Positions 52,601-61,308 of a stretch of DNA of 64,000 bases are shown here, piece after piece. Source of the DNA: Candidatus Hydrogenedentota bacterium. GTDB lineage: Bacteria; Hydrogenedentota; Hydrogenedentia; Hydrogenedentales; CAILVY01. The translations under genes and the position numbers were made by a program. Within the stretch, counting starts at the first letter, position 1. Every line of letters begins with the position of its first letter. The notes under the pieces were generated by a model, which was given only the letters and a program-made list of their open reading frames with translations, ran no database searches and was not told the DNA's origin. The stretch covers positions 62,001 to 126,000 of the forward strand of contig JAKQOG010000108.1 of the NCBI GenBank assembly GCA_029565395.1, in the 5' to 3' direction.

Positions 52601-53565
52601 TTGTCATCAACATTATTGGCGGTCAGATTGATGGTAAGCGTGGAGCCATCGGCTACATCCTCCGTGACGGAGGATTCCATGGATTGCACGTTTCCCGAAC
52701 CGTCCGGCAGTAGAACACGTCCATAGGTGCTGTCTTGTGCAAGAACGCGGATGAAGATGTCCCGGCCGTTGAGTCCATAGGTGTCCGTATTGTTGATATA
52801 GGCATAAAAGGAGCCACTATACCCCGTAGACACGGTTGTGACGAGTTCGGAACCCACAATGCTTTTATCCCGTATTTCAACATCAACATATCTGGATACG
52901 TGCGTGGTGCCTGCGCCATCGGTCCAGCGTATGTCGCCGGAAACCGTTATATAACCACTTTGTTTGGCGCCGGCGTTGTCCAGTGCTTTTTCCTCGGCCG
53001 CGCCGCCGGTCAGGATGCGCTCCAATTCCCGTTCATAGTCCGCCTTGGCCAAGCCGCCCTCGGCGTGCCGAAGTTTGGCAATCTCCAACTCCAGTGCTGA
53101 ATATCCCGCATCGCCGGCAAGGGCCTTGTCGCCGGCGGCAACCAAAAACAGAGGGGCCGAATTCCAGAACATCACATTGCCGCCATCGTCCATGGCGCTA
53201 ACCGTCCCTCGTATTTCACTCTTTCCCATACTGGCAAGTGTAACCGTTGTCGTGGCGGTGTATACCCGGTCCTTCGTCAGTGGACCCAAGGTTACCGTTT
53301 TCGGTCCCATAATGTTCGCATCCCCATGGAGAACCGTAAATTCCGCCTGTCCGTTTGGGACATCCACCAACGGCGTGATCGAAAGCACTACTTGCGCCGC
53401 TTGCCCAATCCCCAGAGTATTCTTATTTGCCTGCATGGAAACCTCAATAGGGGGAGCAGGTTCGATGGCGTGGGCAGTGGTGGCCAAACAAAGAATGCCC
53501 GCCAGCATTAGCAGCATCGCGATCCCCAACAGCGTAATCTTGTCTTGTGTAACATCATGGAACAT
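49609..53565 (-). CDS. Giant exported protein with HEFGH metalloprotease motif, vWA domain, three tandem repeats, PKD and C-terminal membrane anchor
   Basis: A 1318-aa protein; ATG 53565 has GGGAGG 8 nt upstream and a signal peptide ending in TTAHA. Order: beta-rich region, a SHOCT-like helical module (AGDAGYSALELEIAKLRHAEGG, about 150-190), beta domains, zinc-protease motif IHHEFGHYF (about 380), and a vWA domain with MIDAS FVIDDTGSM (about 658). The vWA domain is interrupted by a Cys/Pro-rich insertion. Three tandem ~95-residue IPT-like repeats (GFRDVTITT) and a PKD domain (VANAGDDQTL) follow. The C-terminus CNGGAG...GDALLLIVMAAVLL plus a basic tail resembles protein-sorting signals with GG, one helix and basic end. 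Probably anchored or processed at the surface. It follows the lipoprotein gene with 100-nt spacing. Confidence 0.85.
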   Translation of the reverse strand: MFHDVTQDKITLLGIAMLLMLAGILCLATTAHAIEPAPPIEVSMQANKNTLGIGQAAQVVLSITPLVDVPNGQAEFTVLHGDANIMGPKTVTLGPLTKDRVYTATTTVTLASMGKSEIRGTVSAMDDGGNVMFWNSAPLFLVAAGDKALAGDAGYSALELEIAKLRHAEGGLAKADYERELERILTGGAAEEKALDNAGAKQSGYITVSGDIRWTDGAGTTHVSRYVDVEIRDKSIVGSELVTTVSTGYSGSFYAYINNTDTYGLNGRDIFIRVLAQDSTYGRVLLPDGSGNVQSMESSVTEDVADGSTLTINLTANNVDDNNKAFSVHDALVTIASYTPSIAYTLPRIDTLFPIGGTASFYDGSKLNIRGIAWVEWDVIHHEFGHYFTDTVNIEDNPGGTHYIDTNAAEDRGKNDGTHLAWDEGFATYFGTTGQIQQNASSLNIPRVGDTRYSPSYSSIDYDLDTIGSLASLGEDHELAVQRILYDLYDSTTDGNDEVTLGAYTVYRTAHDAGATTLSAFWNQLISGASMLQKVSYGGIFMDHKVSPEPTNPLDGEVFSPAAPPPAFNWNKNGAGPSFLLNKFTVEFWNADFTTLYFTSPEVDGPPWTPTGEEWATILGSGDIIKWVVKGRNTSAPATGTYISCARTIGGADIAFVIDDTGSMTEEIGGVRSALTAFVADLVASSASVVVNVITFKDDVTSRIVSKDLSAIQSVVSSLYASWGDDCPEASVEALNLASKNTIRGGRILFATDADAHAGLNISSTIAALRAKGIRVDVLLSASCSESWKRGTYFTTSTGVPYFIPPHCNEGNCLDEIDPIKTPPECDGPDCISPVIPPEVYPTGAIAVFSSIAAETAGIFSFVPEVNAGSPTRFNNVALSIMTGAAFPSIPDVNPPQGNRGSSLNILITASSTNFNATSQLAISGGGVTINSGATLSATKYQANITIAPDAELGFRDVTITTELGVENTEEAVGRGIFQVEDVLYVPTIVSVSPAQGGTDETLDVIVTAANTHFDGTSMADFGTGITVNSFTPTSLTEGVANITIAADAVLGYRSVSVNTTSSSEYADESIVGPFLVVTKTLAETVAKIDTIDPATGTPGTSLNITVTGTSTHFVNGVSVGSFSGGGITVNSTTIISATEAELNITIASLAEMGFRDVMITTGSEVAAALDAFEVSNVNAAPVANAGDDQTLTLENDTINVVLNGSASSDSDGTIVAYHWSGTPDPDDVAGPTVTLGQGEYTFTLIVEDNNGALSQPDTVTITINAAPSRTRCNGGAGTISTGFPKPDAGDALLLIVMAAVLLCMRNIRSYQPAPSKQ

Positions 53566-53665
53566 AGTCATATCCTCCCATTGTTGTGCCGAATGCGCCA
53601 TTTATACACAAAAAGCGGTATCCGGCAGCTATCCCTCAACATTAACGCTTGAGCGTTGATGCATT

Positions 53666-54397
53666 TCACGGTTGTGCCGATGTATTGGGCGCCGTTATGG
53701 TGATAGTTTCGGCCGCCCTTCCTGATTTAATTCGTTGTTTCTGCCGGCTATATTCCGGCTCTTTGAGCTCTCCGGCGTCAAGCTGACGCTTAAGCTCGGC
53801 TAATTCCAACTCCATAAAACCAACATCGCCCGCCCACACTCTCTTTTCATTGACGACCATGTATAGAACACGTGAGAGTGAGAATAATTCGTGTTGATTG
53901 TTATCATAGGCCCTTGCCCAAACGCGCACTTCAAACTTGCCTGGTTTTACAAAGCGCGCCTGTATGGAAGCGCTATGCGCTTCGCCGGATAAGGACGGAC
54001 CTAAGTCTATCTCAGGAGTAGTCTCGTATGCCAGCGCCTCTGTCTGGGCAAACTGTACCAGGAGCCGTGCCACGTCCCGTTCCGTTTTTACCTGTACAGA
54101 CAAACGTCCGGTTTTCCCCAGCGACAGAGCTTCTGGATGTTCTACCGCAACTGAAATATTCAGGGGCACAGCGGGTTCCATGGCGGGGGCGGGCGGAGCA
54201 GTATTCCCGGCTGCTTTTAGCGCACCGTTTTTTAAGCGCGGTTCATCCGTCGGATAGGTTATTGTATGGGCTGTGCCAGAGGGAGAAATATGCTTTTCGT
54301 TGTTCTTTCCACCTTGATTGCACCCACTGGCCGCCGACATGAAAAGAATAACGAAAGCAAAGTATATTTCCTGAGTCACTATACGTTTACAGATCAT
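53666..54397 (-). CDS. Lipoprotein sharing a module with the adjacent vWA/HEFGH protein
   Basis: A 243-aa protein with signal and lipobox SAASGC (Cys about 26). A beta domain (about 75-180) has PLNISVAVEHPEALSLGKTGRLSVQV, similar to the start of the mature vWA protein (PIEVSMQANKNTLGIGQAAQVVLSI). Then comes WAGDVGFMELELAELKRQLDAGE, matching AGDAGYSALELEIAKLRHAEGG of the neighbour. It looks like a short paralogue of the neighbour's N-terminal 200 residues, and both are likely expressed together. A consensus sigma-70 promoter lies 47 bp upstream. Function unknown; possibly an outer-membrane partner. Confidence 0.8.
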   Translation of the reverse strand: MICKRIVTQEIYFAFVILFMSAASGCNQGGKNNEKHISPSGTAHTITYPTDEPRLKNGALKAAGNTAPPAPAMEPAVPLNISVAVEHPEALSLGKTGRLSVQVKTERDVARLLVQFAQTEALAYETTPEIDLGPSLSGEAHSASIQARFVKPGKFEVRVWARAYDNNQHELFSLSRVLYMVVNEKRVWAGDVGFMELELAELKRQLDAGELKEPEYSRQKQRIKSGRAAETITITAPNTSAQP

Positions 54398-54443
54398 ACG
54401 CCGCCTTCAATCACGACATACTTTTTACCCTATTATGAACGGC

Positions 54444-54472
54444 ATTATATGTTTGGGCATATTTGCTGTCAA
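54444..54472 (-). promoter_or_regulatory. Perfect consensus sigma-70 promoter of the lipoprotein/vWA operon
   Basis: On the minus strand TTGACA (54472-54467), exactly 17 bp, TATAAT (54449-54444). Leader of about 40 nt to the ATG at 54397. All 12 consensus positions match. Confidence 0.9.
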
Positions 54473-54573
54473 GGCAACGTATCACATTTCGGATAGGTTT
54501 TATTGACGGCATTTGGGAAAACTCCGCAGTAATCCCTTATTTCTGTTTTCATCTATTACGGATGACGCCGGTA

Positions 54574-55881
54574 TTACGTTGCCCGCGCGGATTTCTCCAG
54601 CAGGCGTGGATACGCCAGGCCGTAAATCGCAGGGGCGATGAAGCCGATCAAGGGCAAAATGAAGCAAATGGCCATGCTGTGGTAGAGATCCGCAAGCAAG
54701 CCCATGAACGGTGGGGCGATGGCCCCGCCCACGATGGACATGATCTGAAAGGAGGCCGCGATCTTGGTCTTCTCGCCCAGATTGCGCAGGCTCATCGCGA
54801 AAATGAATGGGAACATGATGGACATAAAGAGCCAGCAGAACGGCAGCACCATCCAGGAAACATGTTTAATGTTCGCCATCACGATCAGGATGATGACGCA
54901 GTTAATGATGCCGTACAGGGAGAGCAAAAGGTTCGGTTTGATGACACGCGTAATCGGCGCGCCGGAAAAACGGCCGATGGCGTACAGTACCATAGCGAAG
55001 GTGATCACGTAGGCGGCCGTGGCTTCAGGGGTGGCGGCTTTAGTGATGACGCCATACCATGCAAAAAGCGCTGAAGTAACGGATTCGCCGGAAGCGTCTT
55101 TGACAATGGCATTTTCCAGGATATAGTTCACGGCAAAGGCGTTAACGCCTACCTGGGCGGCGATATAGAGGAATTGCGTGACGATGCCGAAAATAAGATG
55201 GGGCTGACGAATCAGCGGGGCTTTATGGACCGAGGCATCGTCCGCATCCTCTGATGCATTACCGCTGTCTATGTCCGGCAATTTAATTAGGCGAAAAATG
55301 CCGAACACCACCAGCACCACACACCCAAGGACAACATATGGGATTATGAGTGTGTTGAAATCTACAGGCTCTCCAGCAGCTTGTTTCTGGCGGAAGATGA
55401 ACGCGCCTCCCACGGTTGGCGCGATGATGTACGCGACCGAGTTGAAGGCCTGCGCAGTGGATAGACGCCCTGCCGCGCCGTCCTTCGGACCCAACACGGT
55501 AACATAAGGATTCGCCGCCGTTTCGATGCACGCCAATCCGCTGGAAAGAACAAACAATGCGAACAAGAACGCCCAAAACGCCTTGAAAACCAGCCCGGCA
55601 GGGATAAACAGGAACGCACCGATGGCCAGCACCACCAGTCCCAGCAGAATGCCCTTTTGGTAGCCGATCCGGCGGATCAACAGCGCGGAGGGCAATGCCA
55701 TCAGAAAATATGCGCCAAAGACGGACGTCTGAATAAAGCCCGACTGAAACTTGCTAACCTCCAGAATATTCTGGAAGTGCTTGTTTAGAACGTCCAGCAT
55801 GGCATGGCAAAATCCCCAGATGAAAAACAGGGAGGCCACCATGAGAAACGGAAACAGGTATTGATTGCGGGCTGATTTCAT
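54574..55881 (-). CDS. fucP: Sugar MFS transporter of the FucP (L-fucose:H+ symporter) family
   Basis: A 435-aa protein with about 12 membrane helices. The N-terminus YLFPFLMVASLFFIWGFCHAMLDVLN and the helix-4 region GLACIETAANPYVTVLGP are hallmark FucP-family segments. The mid loop is acidic (NASEDADDASVHK). I prefer ATG 55881, because the promoter at 55943-55972 lies between it and the first in-frame codon at 55953; ATG 55926 remains possible. Family members import L-fucose, galactose, glucose or N-acetylglucosamine with protons; the exact sugar is not decidable. No fucose catabolic genes are adjacent, but GH36 and GH5 enzymes are within 35 kb. Confidence 0.88.
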   Translation of the reverse strand: MKSARNQYLFPFLMVASLFFIWGFCHAMLDVLNKHFQNILEVSKFQSGFIQTSVFGAYFLMALPSALLIRRIGYQKGILLGLVVLAIGAFLFIPAGLVFKAFWAFLFALFVLSSGLACIETAANPYVTVLGPKDGAAGRLSTAQAFNSVAYIIAPTVGGAFIFRQKQAAGEPVDFNTLIIPYVVLGCVVLVVFGIFRLIKLPDIDSGNASEDADDASVHKAPLIRQPHLIFGIVTQFLYIAAQVGVNAFAVNYILENAIVKDASGESVTSALFAWYGVITKAATPEATAAYVITFAMVLYAIGRFSGAPITRVIKPNLLLSLYGIINCVIILIVMANIKHVSWMVLPFCWLFMSIMFPFIFAMSLRNLGEKTKIAASFQIMSIVGGAIAPPFMGLLADLYHSMAICFILPLIGFIAPAIYGLAYPRLLEKSARAT

Positions 55882-55942
55882 AATACGCTCATCCTGATTA
55901 TGTTTAGGTATGGTTAGGGGTTCCATCAAAATACTGTGCACG

Positions 55943-55972
55943 ATTATCGCCATTTTGAAGGGAATTTATCAA
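55943..55972 (-). promoter_or_regulatory. Promoter of the sugar transporter gene
   Basis: Minus strand TTGATA (55972-55967), 18-bp spacer, GATAAT (55948-55943). Predicted start near 55936 supports the downstream translation start. Confidence 0.5.
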
Positions 55973-56164
55973 GGACAGAATATTTCCTGGCAGGGAAAGG
56001 TTGAGTAAACGGCAAAATTCGGGACAGCCTCAAGGAAAACGCCCAACGGTGACATGGTTTTGCTGTAAATTGACGAAAACGCGTGGAAGCGCCCGCCCGC
56101 CTTGAATATGCTTCAAGATTATGGTTGAGGACATACCGATGCGAACCGGGGCCAGCAGGCTCCT

Positions 56165-58345
56165 TTAATATTTCCGGGCATGCCAGCAGGTGCCGCTGCC
56201 CGACGTGAAGAAGCCGTTTTCCATGGAATCGCAGTCTTCGGAAAACACTGCTTCCATGCCGTTTTTGCCTTCACCGAACGAGATGGAGATGGTGTTGTCC
56301 GTAACGCTCCATGTATAGCCGCTGATGACACCGAGCCAATGATCGGAGATGGTTCCATCGTCTCTGAAATGCCACAGATTATCGCTGTCGGTGTTTCCAT
56401 CGCAGTCGTAGTCATACTCAATGAGCCAGCGGTCCCAGGGGTTCTGGTCGGTCCCATTGGGTGCGCAGGGGCCTTCCGGCTCGGTTGGCACAAGCTGGGC
56501 CGTCAAATCAATCGAAATGGGCCCATCCACGCTCACGTTGCTTAAGAGGATAATGACTTGCTTGTTGTCCGTGCCGAAATGCTCAAAGGAAACGATGGGA
56601 CTTTCCTCCGTAACTTCGGAGCCATCGTGCCCGTTCTCGTATACCTTCACTCGCACCGAATTGCCCAGCAGGTCCGGGAGCCAGTTGATGGTTTCAAAGG
56701 TCAGGGTCAGCTCGGAATCAAATCCATCCCCATTCAGAACAAGGGAGTTTGTTGCAAAAGGTGGAATCTCTCTCAGGGCCGTGATGTCCGTGTAACTCAG
56801 TGTGGTGGTTTCGTCGCCGGTAAGAAAAACATGCTCATGGATAGACCCTTCCTGGAAGCGATTGCGATTGAGTGTCCATTGCGCCGTGGGATCTCCGGGG
56901 CGGAGGTGGCTCTCGGCGTTGTTTTCATACGCGCGATTGCGGGCGAAGTCCCAATACACATTCGCCGCGGACTCGTTGAATTGAAGTTTCAAGGCCTTGT
57001 GGAGCCCGACTCGATACGCGATCAGGTACGATTCGATGGATGAGTTCCAGCGATGCAGACCTGTTTCAGCATTGAGATGTTTTCGCGTCTGTTCAAGGAC
57101 GCCGTTCTTGTCGTTATCTGCATCCTTTCCGTTACCCGCCAAAAACGCCAGGGTCCCCCCGCCATGCCGTTTGGCCACATACGCGAAGAAGTCATGGTTG
57201 GTGTAACTCGCCATGCGTGGCTGACAAATACCCAGGGGCTGACTGAGAACCAGCGAATAGTCGTTTGTTTCTGTATTGGGCCGCACGGCGATCGTATTGC
57301 CCTTGTCGAGGGTATGTCCGACAACCGTGGCCATCCCTTCGTTATAGCCGGTAAAGGCGCGGGTCTTGTCGGGATATATCCCCATCTTGAGGTCGTACCC
57401 GCTGACGATGGCGTGAAACATTTCATGGGCAATAGCATTTTTGGAGGTGCCCAGCCAGTTCGACGGTTCCCACGCAATAACAGGTACGGCGATGTTGAGC
57501 TGCCCAAACACTTCCTGATTGTTGGGGGAGTGGAAGAAATTCCGCTTTTCCACCAGGTGAAGCATCAAGCGTTTTTGACCGTCGTTCCGGGTGCGGACCT
57601 CGAGATTCGGCTGGCGGAAGCCGAGCCCCTGGAGATATTCAGCCGACTCCCAAGCTGTCCTGAGAATCCGTTCTCTGACCACCAGACGGATATCCTCTCG
57701 TGTGACGGTTGACGGCTCTTTGAGCAATACCTCCCCGACGGCTTCGCGCACGAGCTGTGCATCCGCGTCCAGATGAATGGTCCATCGCGTAGTCTCCCAA
57801 TCGGGCAGTTGAGTTAAAATTTTTCCGGTATCCTCTTCCTCCTCCACCTCGATACGGTGAGCGTTGTACATAACTTGCAGCGTTGCCAGAAACGGCAGAC
57901 CGAGAAGCGGGACACGAATCGTGTTGCCTATGATGTCTCCCATCAGCGTGTAGGTTTCGTCTTCTATCTTGGCTTTTACAAACACCTCAACATTCCCGGC
58001 GCCAGCGGCTACGGCAGCGGTATCGAACGGCAGTGTGACGTGAAACGGCTCCCCGATGGAAGGCACAGACGCCCCCTGGTCATTGGAGAGCGTAAACATG
58101 CTTGAGACGGCCGCTTCGTTCTCATCGATATCGACTTCCTCCCCGGCGGCATCTTGCTCCAGGGAGATCTTCACATTTTCCGGCAACGCACCTGGCGGTA
58201 CGTCCAACGAAGCGCTATTGATGGAAATAATGCCACCGTTGGGACCGAGCGTCTCTTCTATTTTTCTCAACGGTTGTTTGGGACAAGCGGCCAGGATCAG
58301 CACCAGAATCCCTGCCATGAGATAACAGCAAATACGGCTTTTCAT
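56165..58345 (-). CDS. Lipoprotein with ZU5 domain and HExxH metalloprotease-like region
   Basis: A 726-aa protein; ATG 58345 has GGGAGG 9 nt upstream, and 61 upstream codons read as non-protein. Lipobox LAAC at about 20-23. Residues about 35-140 form a ZU5 domain (LGPNGGIISINSASLDVPPGALPENVKISLE in pieces). A helical segment precedes the zinc motif IAHEMFHAIVSGYD (about 335) with a downstream Glu in YNEGMATVVGH, the pattern of gluzincin proteases. A beta-sandwich and a small C-terminal domain (about 660-726, DRWLIEYDYDCDGNTD) follow. Probably an outer-membrane anchored protease or surface protein. Unlike its neighbours it has no EGE linker. Confidence 0.8.
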   Translation of the reverse strand: MKSRICCYLMAGILVLILAACPKQPLRKIEETLGPNGGIISINSASLDVPPGALPENVKISLEQDAAGEEVDIDENEAAVSSMFTLSNDQGASVPSIGEPFHVTLPFDTAAVAAGAGNVEVFVKAKIEDETYTLMGDIIGNTIRVPLLGLPFLATLQVMYNAHRIEVEEEEDTGKILTQLPDWETTRWTIHLDADAQLVREAVGEVLLKEPSTVTREDIRLVVRERILRTAWESAEYLQGLGFRQPNLEVRTRNDGQKRLMLHLVEKRNFFHSPNNQEVFGQLNIAVPVIAWEPSNWLGTSKNAIAHEMFHAIVSGYDLKMGIYPDKTRAFTGYNEGMATVVGHTLDKGNTIAVRPNTETNDYSLVLSQPLGICQPRMASYTNHDFFAYVAKRHGGGTLAFLAGNGKDADNDKNGVLEQTRKHLNAETGLHRWNSSIESYLIAYRVGLHKALKLQFNESAANVYWDFARNRAYENNAESHLRPGDPTAQWTLNRNRFQEGSIHEHVFLTGDETTTLSYTDITALREIPPFATNSLVLNGDGFDSELTLTFETINWLPDLLGNSVRVKVYENGHDGSEVTEESPIVSFEHFGTDNKQVIILLSNVSVDGPISIDLTAQLVPTEPEGPCAPNGTDQNPWDRWLIEYDYDCDGNTDSDNLWHFRDDGTISDHWLGVISGYTWSVTDNTISISFGEGKNGMEAVFSEDCDSMENGFFTSGSGTCWHARKY

Positions 58346-58836
58346 GATATGGTCCTCCCAAAGTTGTTTTACCCAGTAATCCCCAGTACGGCGAAAGGAT
58401 TTTTGAACGGACATCACATGCTTGATGATGTCTTTGATGGCTGGAAAGACGGTCGTGCGCGACAGGAAGCGGGGAAAAGAAAGACAAATGAAGGAGAAAA
58501 CCAGGATATAGGCACGTGCAACAGCCAATGAAAACCACTCTCCACCATCCTTCCCTCAACAATCTGTTTTACATACAGTCAAAACAGAGCAGGATGGCGG
58601 CCCGACCATCAGTACACTGCTGCCTCCGGCCCTTGCAGGACCGGACCCTTCCGAAACTATGCCACATGTTCAGAGTATCAGAGGCGCTGTCGAACGTCAA
58701 GCGTTTCAAACTGGAAACGATTTATTGCACAGGCTTGGCCGGAGTGTGTTTTTAAAAAGCGCACGAATGCGGTGGTTTTCCCACGACCGTGAAAAGCGAT
58801 GGCGGTCTCCATTCGAAAACACCATCCGCTGTATTG
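58346..58836. other. Intergenic stretch of 490 bp without supported gene
   Basis: Only weak ORFs in both strands. On the minus strand TTGACG (58700-58695) with TACTCT 17 bp away is a poor promoter candidate for the ZU5 lipoprotein. No repeat or RNA gene seen. Confidence 0.3.
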
Positions 58837-61008
58837 CTACTTTATTATCCCGAGTTCGGAAAGAAGAGTATCGGCCTTATCCACGGCGCCCAGATACCAT
58901 AAAACGTACCGCATATCCACGGCAATCGTACGCGATATTTGCTTATCGAACAGGTACTTGCTCGATATCCCCTCATAATTGCCGTCGAAGACAAGACCGG
59001 TCAGTTCGAAACGCTTGTTCAACACGGGCGAACCGGAATTGCCGCCGGTAATGTCCAGATCTGAAAGAATATCCAGCGGCAGGTCGTTTAATGCTGCGTC
59101 TATGTAGCGGCCGAATGGGCCTGCTTTCGCCGCAGTCAACAATGCTGGGGGTGAATTGAAGGGATGTTCACCGGTGTCTTTTTTCAACAGTTCCGACATG
59201 CATGAAAAAGGATAGTACTCGGGGCTGCCGGCCTGTGGTTTGTACCCGCGGACCGTGCCGTAGGTAATACGCAGCGTCGCATTGGCATCCGGGGCGATCA
59301 TGCCGCCTTTGTATTGAAGCAGCGCGTCCATATATTTCGGCTTGAGCAGGGCAAGGTTCGCGCCGTATCGCTTGTCGATATCCTCTTTTTTCTTTAGAAG
59401 GGGCCGTAACCGGAGTGCCAGTTGTATGAGTGGGTCCTGACTCTGCCGTAGATCACGCACGGTCGCTTCACGAAACAGTTTCTGCCGGGTCTCGAGCGAT
59501 TCCAATGATGACCCCGCATACATCTCGTTCAAGATTGCTGCAGTGCCCTTCTCGCCGGCATGAGCGCTCCCGGGAAAGGCTGCGAGAAGCTTTGACCGGC
59601 TGCGTGAACCCGGCATCCCCTGCACTCGTTTAATCAAATACTCCAGCCCCGCGACATCGATGCGCCGGTCATAGTTTTTCTGATTGGACTCTTCCGATGC
59701 AATCAACTTCTCCCAATTCTTTTCCTGATAGTCAGGTTCGCGATCCCAATCCTTTTTCGGCCGTTCTTCGGCCATGCGCAGGACGGCGTATGCGCTCGAA
59801 ACGAGCGTGGCGCTTCTTGTTACGTAATCCAACAGCATCCGATCCTGCATCTTGCGCGCATACTGTCCGCACTCACATTCCATGTCCTCCAACACGTCGC
59901 CCCATTGGGCGGTTCGCTGTGGATCGGCATGGATCCAGTCGGACAGGCCCTTCTCATTGGCTTCCACTATCGAGACAAGATTCATGCGCTTGACCTGTTC
60001 CTGGAGCGCCTCGAGGAACAGCAAGGAGTTCATGCGGTAGAAGATCGGCCCCCCCAATTTAACCTTCAACTCGGCATCTGAGGCGCTGAGATCTTTATAG
60101 ATGTCAACGGTATCCTGAAATATCTCTATTTTTAGGGGGTTCTGTGTATCGATCAGATATTTATATTCAAAACTCGTCTTCAACCGGTCGGTATGGCCTG
60201 GAAATCCCGCCACCATGACGAAATCGTCGGGATGAAGAGGCTCGCTGGCAATCTTGAAGTAACTCTTGGGTTTGTACGGCACGTTGTCGGGACTGTATAG
60301 AACGCTATTACCGTCTTTATCGACGTAAGCGCGCAGAAACGCGAAGTCCCCGGCATGCCGCGGCCAATGCCAGTTATCGATGTCGCCGCCGAACGACCCC
60401 ACGGACATGGGTGGCGCTTCCACCAGGCGAAGATCCTTAATCTCGATGCGTTTGACCAGATAATAGCGTTGTCCGTCGAAATAGCTTGCGACTTCGCATT
60501 TAAGATTTGCATTCTTCGCCTCGCATGCCTTGGCAAGCTCGGTGGAGCGCCGTTCAATTTCTTTCATGCGCTTGAGCGGATCATGGATTTTTTCCAAGCC
60601 GTCGCGTATCGCCGCCGTGACATCCTCAAACTCGAAGTCAACGTATATCCGCGAACTGGGAGGGGCCTTGAGTTCCTGGTCGCGTGTTCGCGCAATATAC
60701 CCGTTCTGCACATAGTCGGCATCGGGCGTTGAATTGAACTGTAAAATCGAAATAACGCAATGATGATTCGTTACGATCAAACCCTCCGGCGAAACAAACG
60801 ATGCCGAACACCCGCCAAGCCAAACCACACTCGATAATGGCCCATGGAGCGTGTCCGACAGCGTTTCCGGGTGTTCTACCCCAAGCTCCGACAGGATCTT
60901 GGCATGCTCTCCGATCTGCATGGGCGTCCACATGCCGCCCGGATTTTCAAACGCACCCGCAGCAACAGCCGCGCCCATCAGCACTGCAATGAACAAAACA
61001 TTTTTCAT
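58837..61008 (-). CDS. S46 family dipeptidyl-peptidase (DPP7/DPP11-like)
   Basis: A 723-aa exported serine exopeptidase; ATG 61008 has GGAG 9 nt upstream and a signal ending near AAGAFE. The chymotrypsin-like double barrel has the catalytic His in TNHHCVISI (about 82), Asp in GGDIDNWHWPRHAGDF and Ser in TGGNSGSPVL. The residue that sets P1 preference lies in GLVFDGNYEG: Gly there is typical of DPP7 (broad/hydrophobic P1), whereas DPP11 has Arg (acidic P1). A long helical insertion closes the active site. It releases dipeptides from oligopeptides in the periplasm, for growth on peptides. Transcribed alone; a TTGACA-N17-CATGAT promoter lies at 61102-61130. Confidence 0.94.
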   Translation of the reverse strand: MKNVLFIAVLMGAAVAAGAFENPGGMWTPMQIGEHAKILSELGVEHPETLSDTLHGPLSSVVWLGGCSASFVSPEGLIVTNHHCVISILQFNSTPDADYVQNGYIARTRDQELKAPPSSRIYVDFEFEDVTAAIRDGLEKIHDPLKRMKEIERRSTELAKACEAKNANLKCEVASYFDGQRYYLVKRIEIKDLRLVEAPPMSVGSFGGDIDNWHWPRHAGDFAFLRAYVDKDGNSVLYSPDNVPYKPKSYFKIASEPLHPDDFVMVAGFPGHTDRLKTSFEYKYLIDTQNPLKIEIFQDTVDIYKDLSASDAELKVKLGGPIFYRMNSLLFLEALQEQVKRMNLVSIVEANEKGLSDWIHADPQRTAQWGDVLEDMECECGQYARKMQDRMLLDYVTRSATLVSSAYAVLRMAEERPKKDWDREPDYQEKNWEKLIASEESNQKNYDRRIDVAGLEYLIKRVQGMPGSRSRSKLLAAFPGSAHAGEKGTAAILNEMYAGSSLESLETRQKLFREATVRDLRQSQDPLIQLALRLRPLLKKKEDIDKRYGANLALLKPKYMDALLQYKGGMIAPDANATLRITYGTVRGYKPQAGSPEYYPFSCMSELLKKDTGEHPFNSPPALLTAAKAGPFGRYIDAALNDLPLDILSDLDITGGNSGSPVLNKRFELTGLVFDGNYEGISSKYLFDKQISRTIAVDMRYVLWYLGAVDKADTLLSELGIIK

Positions 61009-61101
61009 GGTCTTCTCCAACGACACCCTTTATGCACGTACAAACGCCTTGGTCCATTTATGGTTAGCCACCGCTACCACAGCACGCCAACCATCCCGCA
61101 C

Positions 61102-61130
61102 ATCATGGGAGCATTGGCGTGGAATGTCAA
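61102..61130 (-). promoter_or_regulatory. Promoter of the S46 peptidase gene
   Basis: Minus strand TTGACA (61130-61125), 17 bp, CATGAT (61107-61102): perfect -35, 4/6 -10. Leader of about 90 nt. Confidence 0.5.
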
Positions 61131-61254
61131 GGAACTTTCCTGCATGATTTTGGTTATATCTGCCATTTTCCATGCGCATCAAGACATGAATTTTGGGGCG
61201 TGGTGAAATATAGTGAAGTAAGGTGGATCTCAAGGCAAGCAGGCTATGAGTGAC

Positions 61255-61290
61255 TTGCATTTGTCCCGAAAAATAGGTATAATTCGGGAC
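61255..61290 (+). promoter_or_regulatory. Promoter with palindromic operator upstream of the AbiEi-like gene
   Basis: TTGCAT (61255-61260), 17 bp, TATAAT (61278-61283). Perfect arms GTCCCGAA (61263-61270) and TTCGGGAC (61283-61290) flank the -10 box, as expected for autorepression by an antitoxin. Confidence 0.7.
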
Positions 61291-61308
61291 AGAAAGAGGA
61301 TATAGGCC

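Noticed and set aside
53644-53657. AACGCT-TG-AGCGTT palindrome as a terminator of the lipoprotein gene
   Set aside because: No T-run follows on the minus strand and the stem is short; could equally be an operator or chance.
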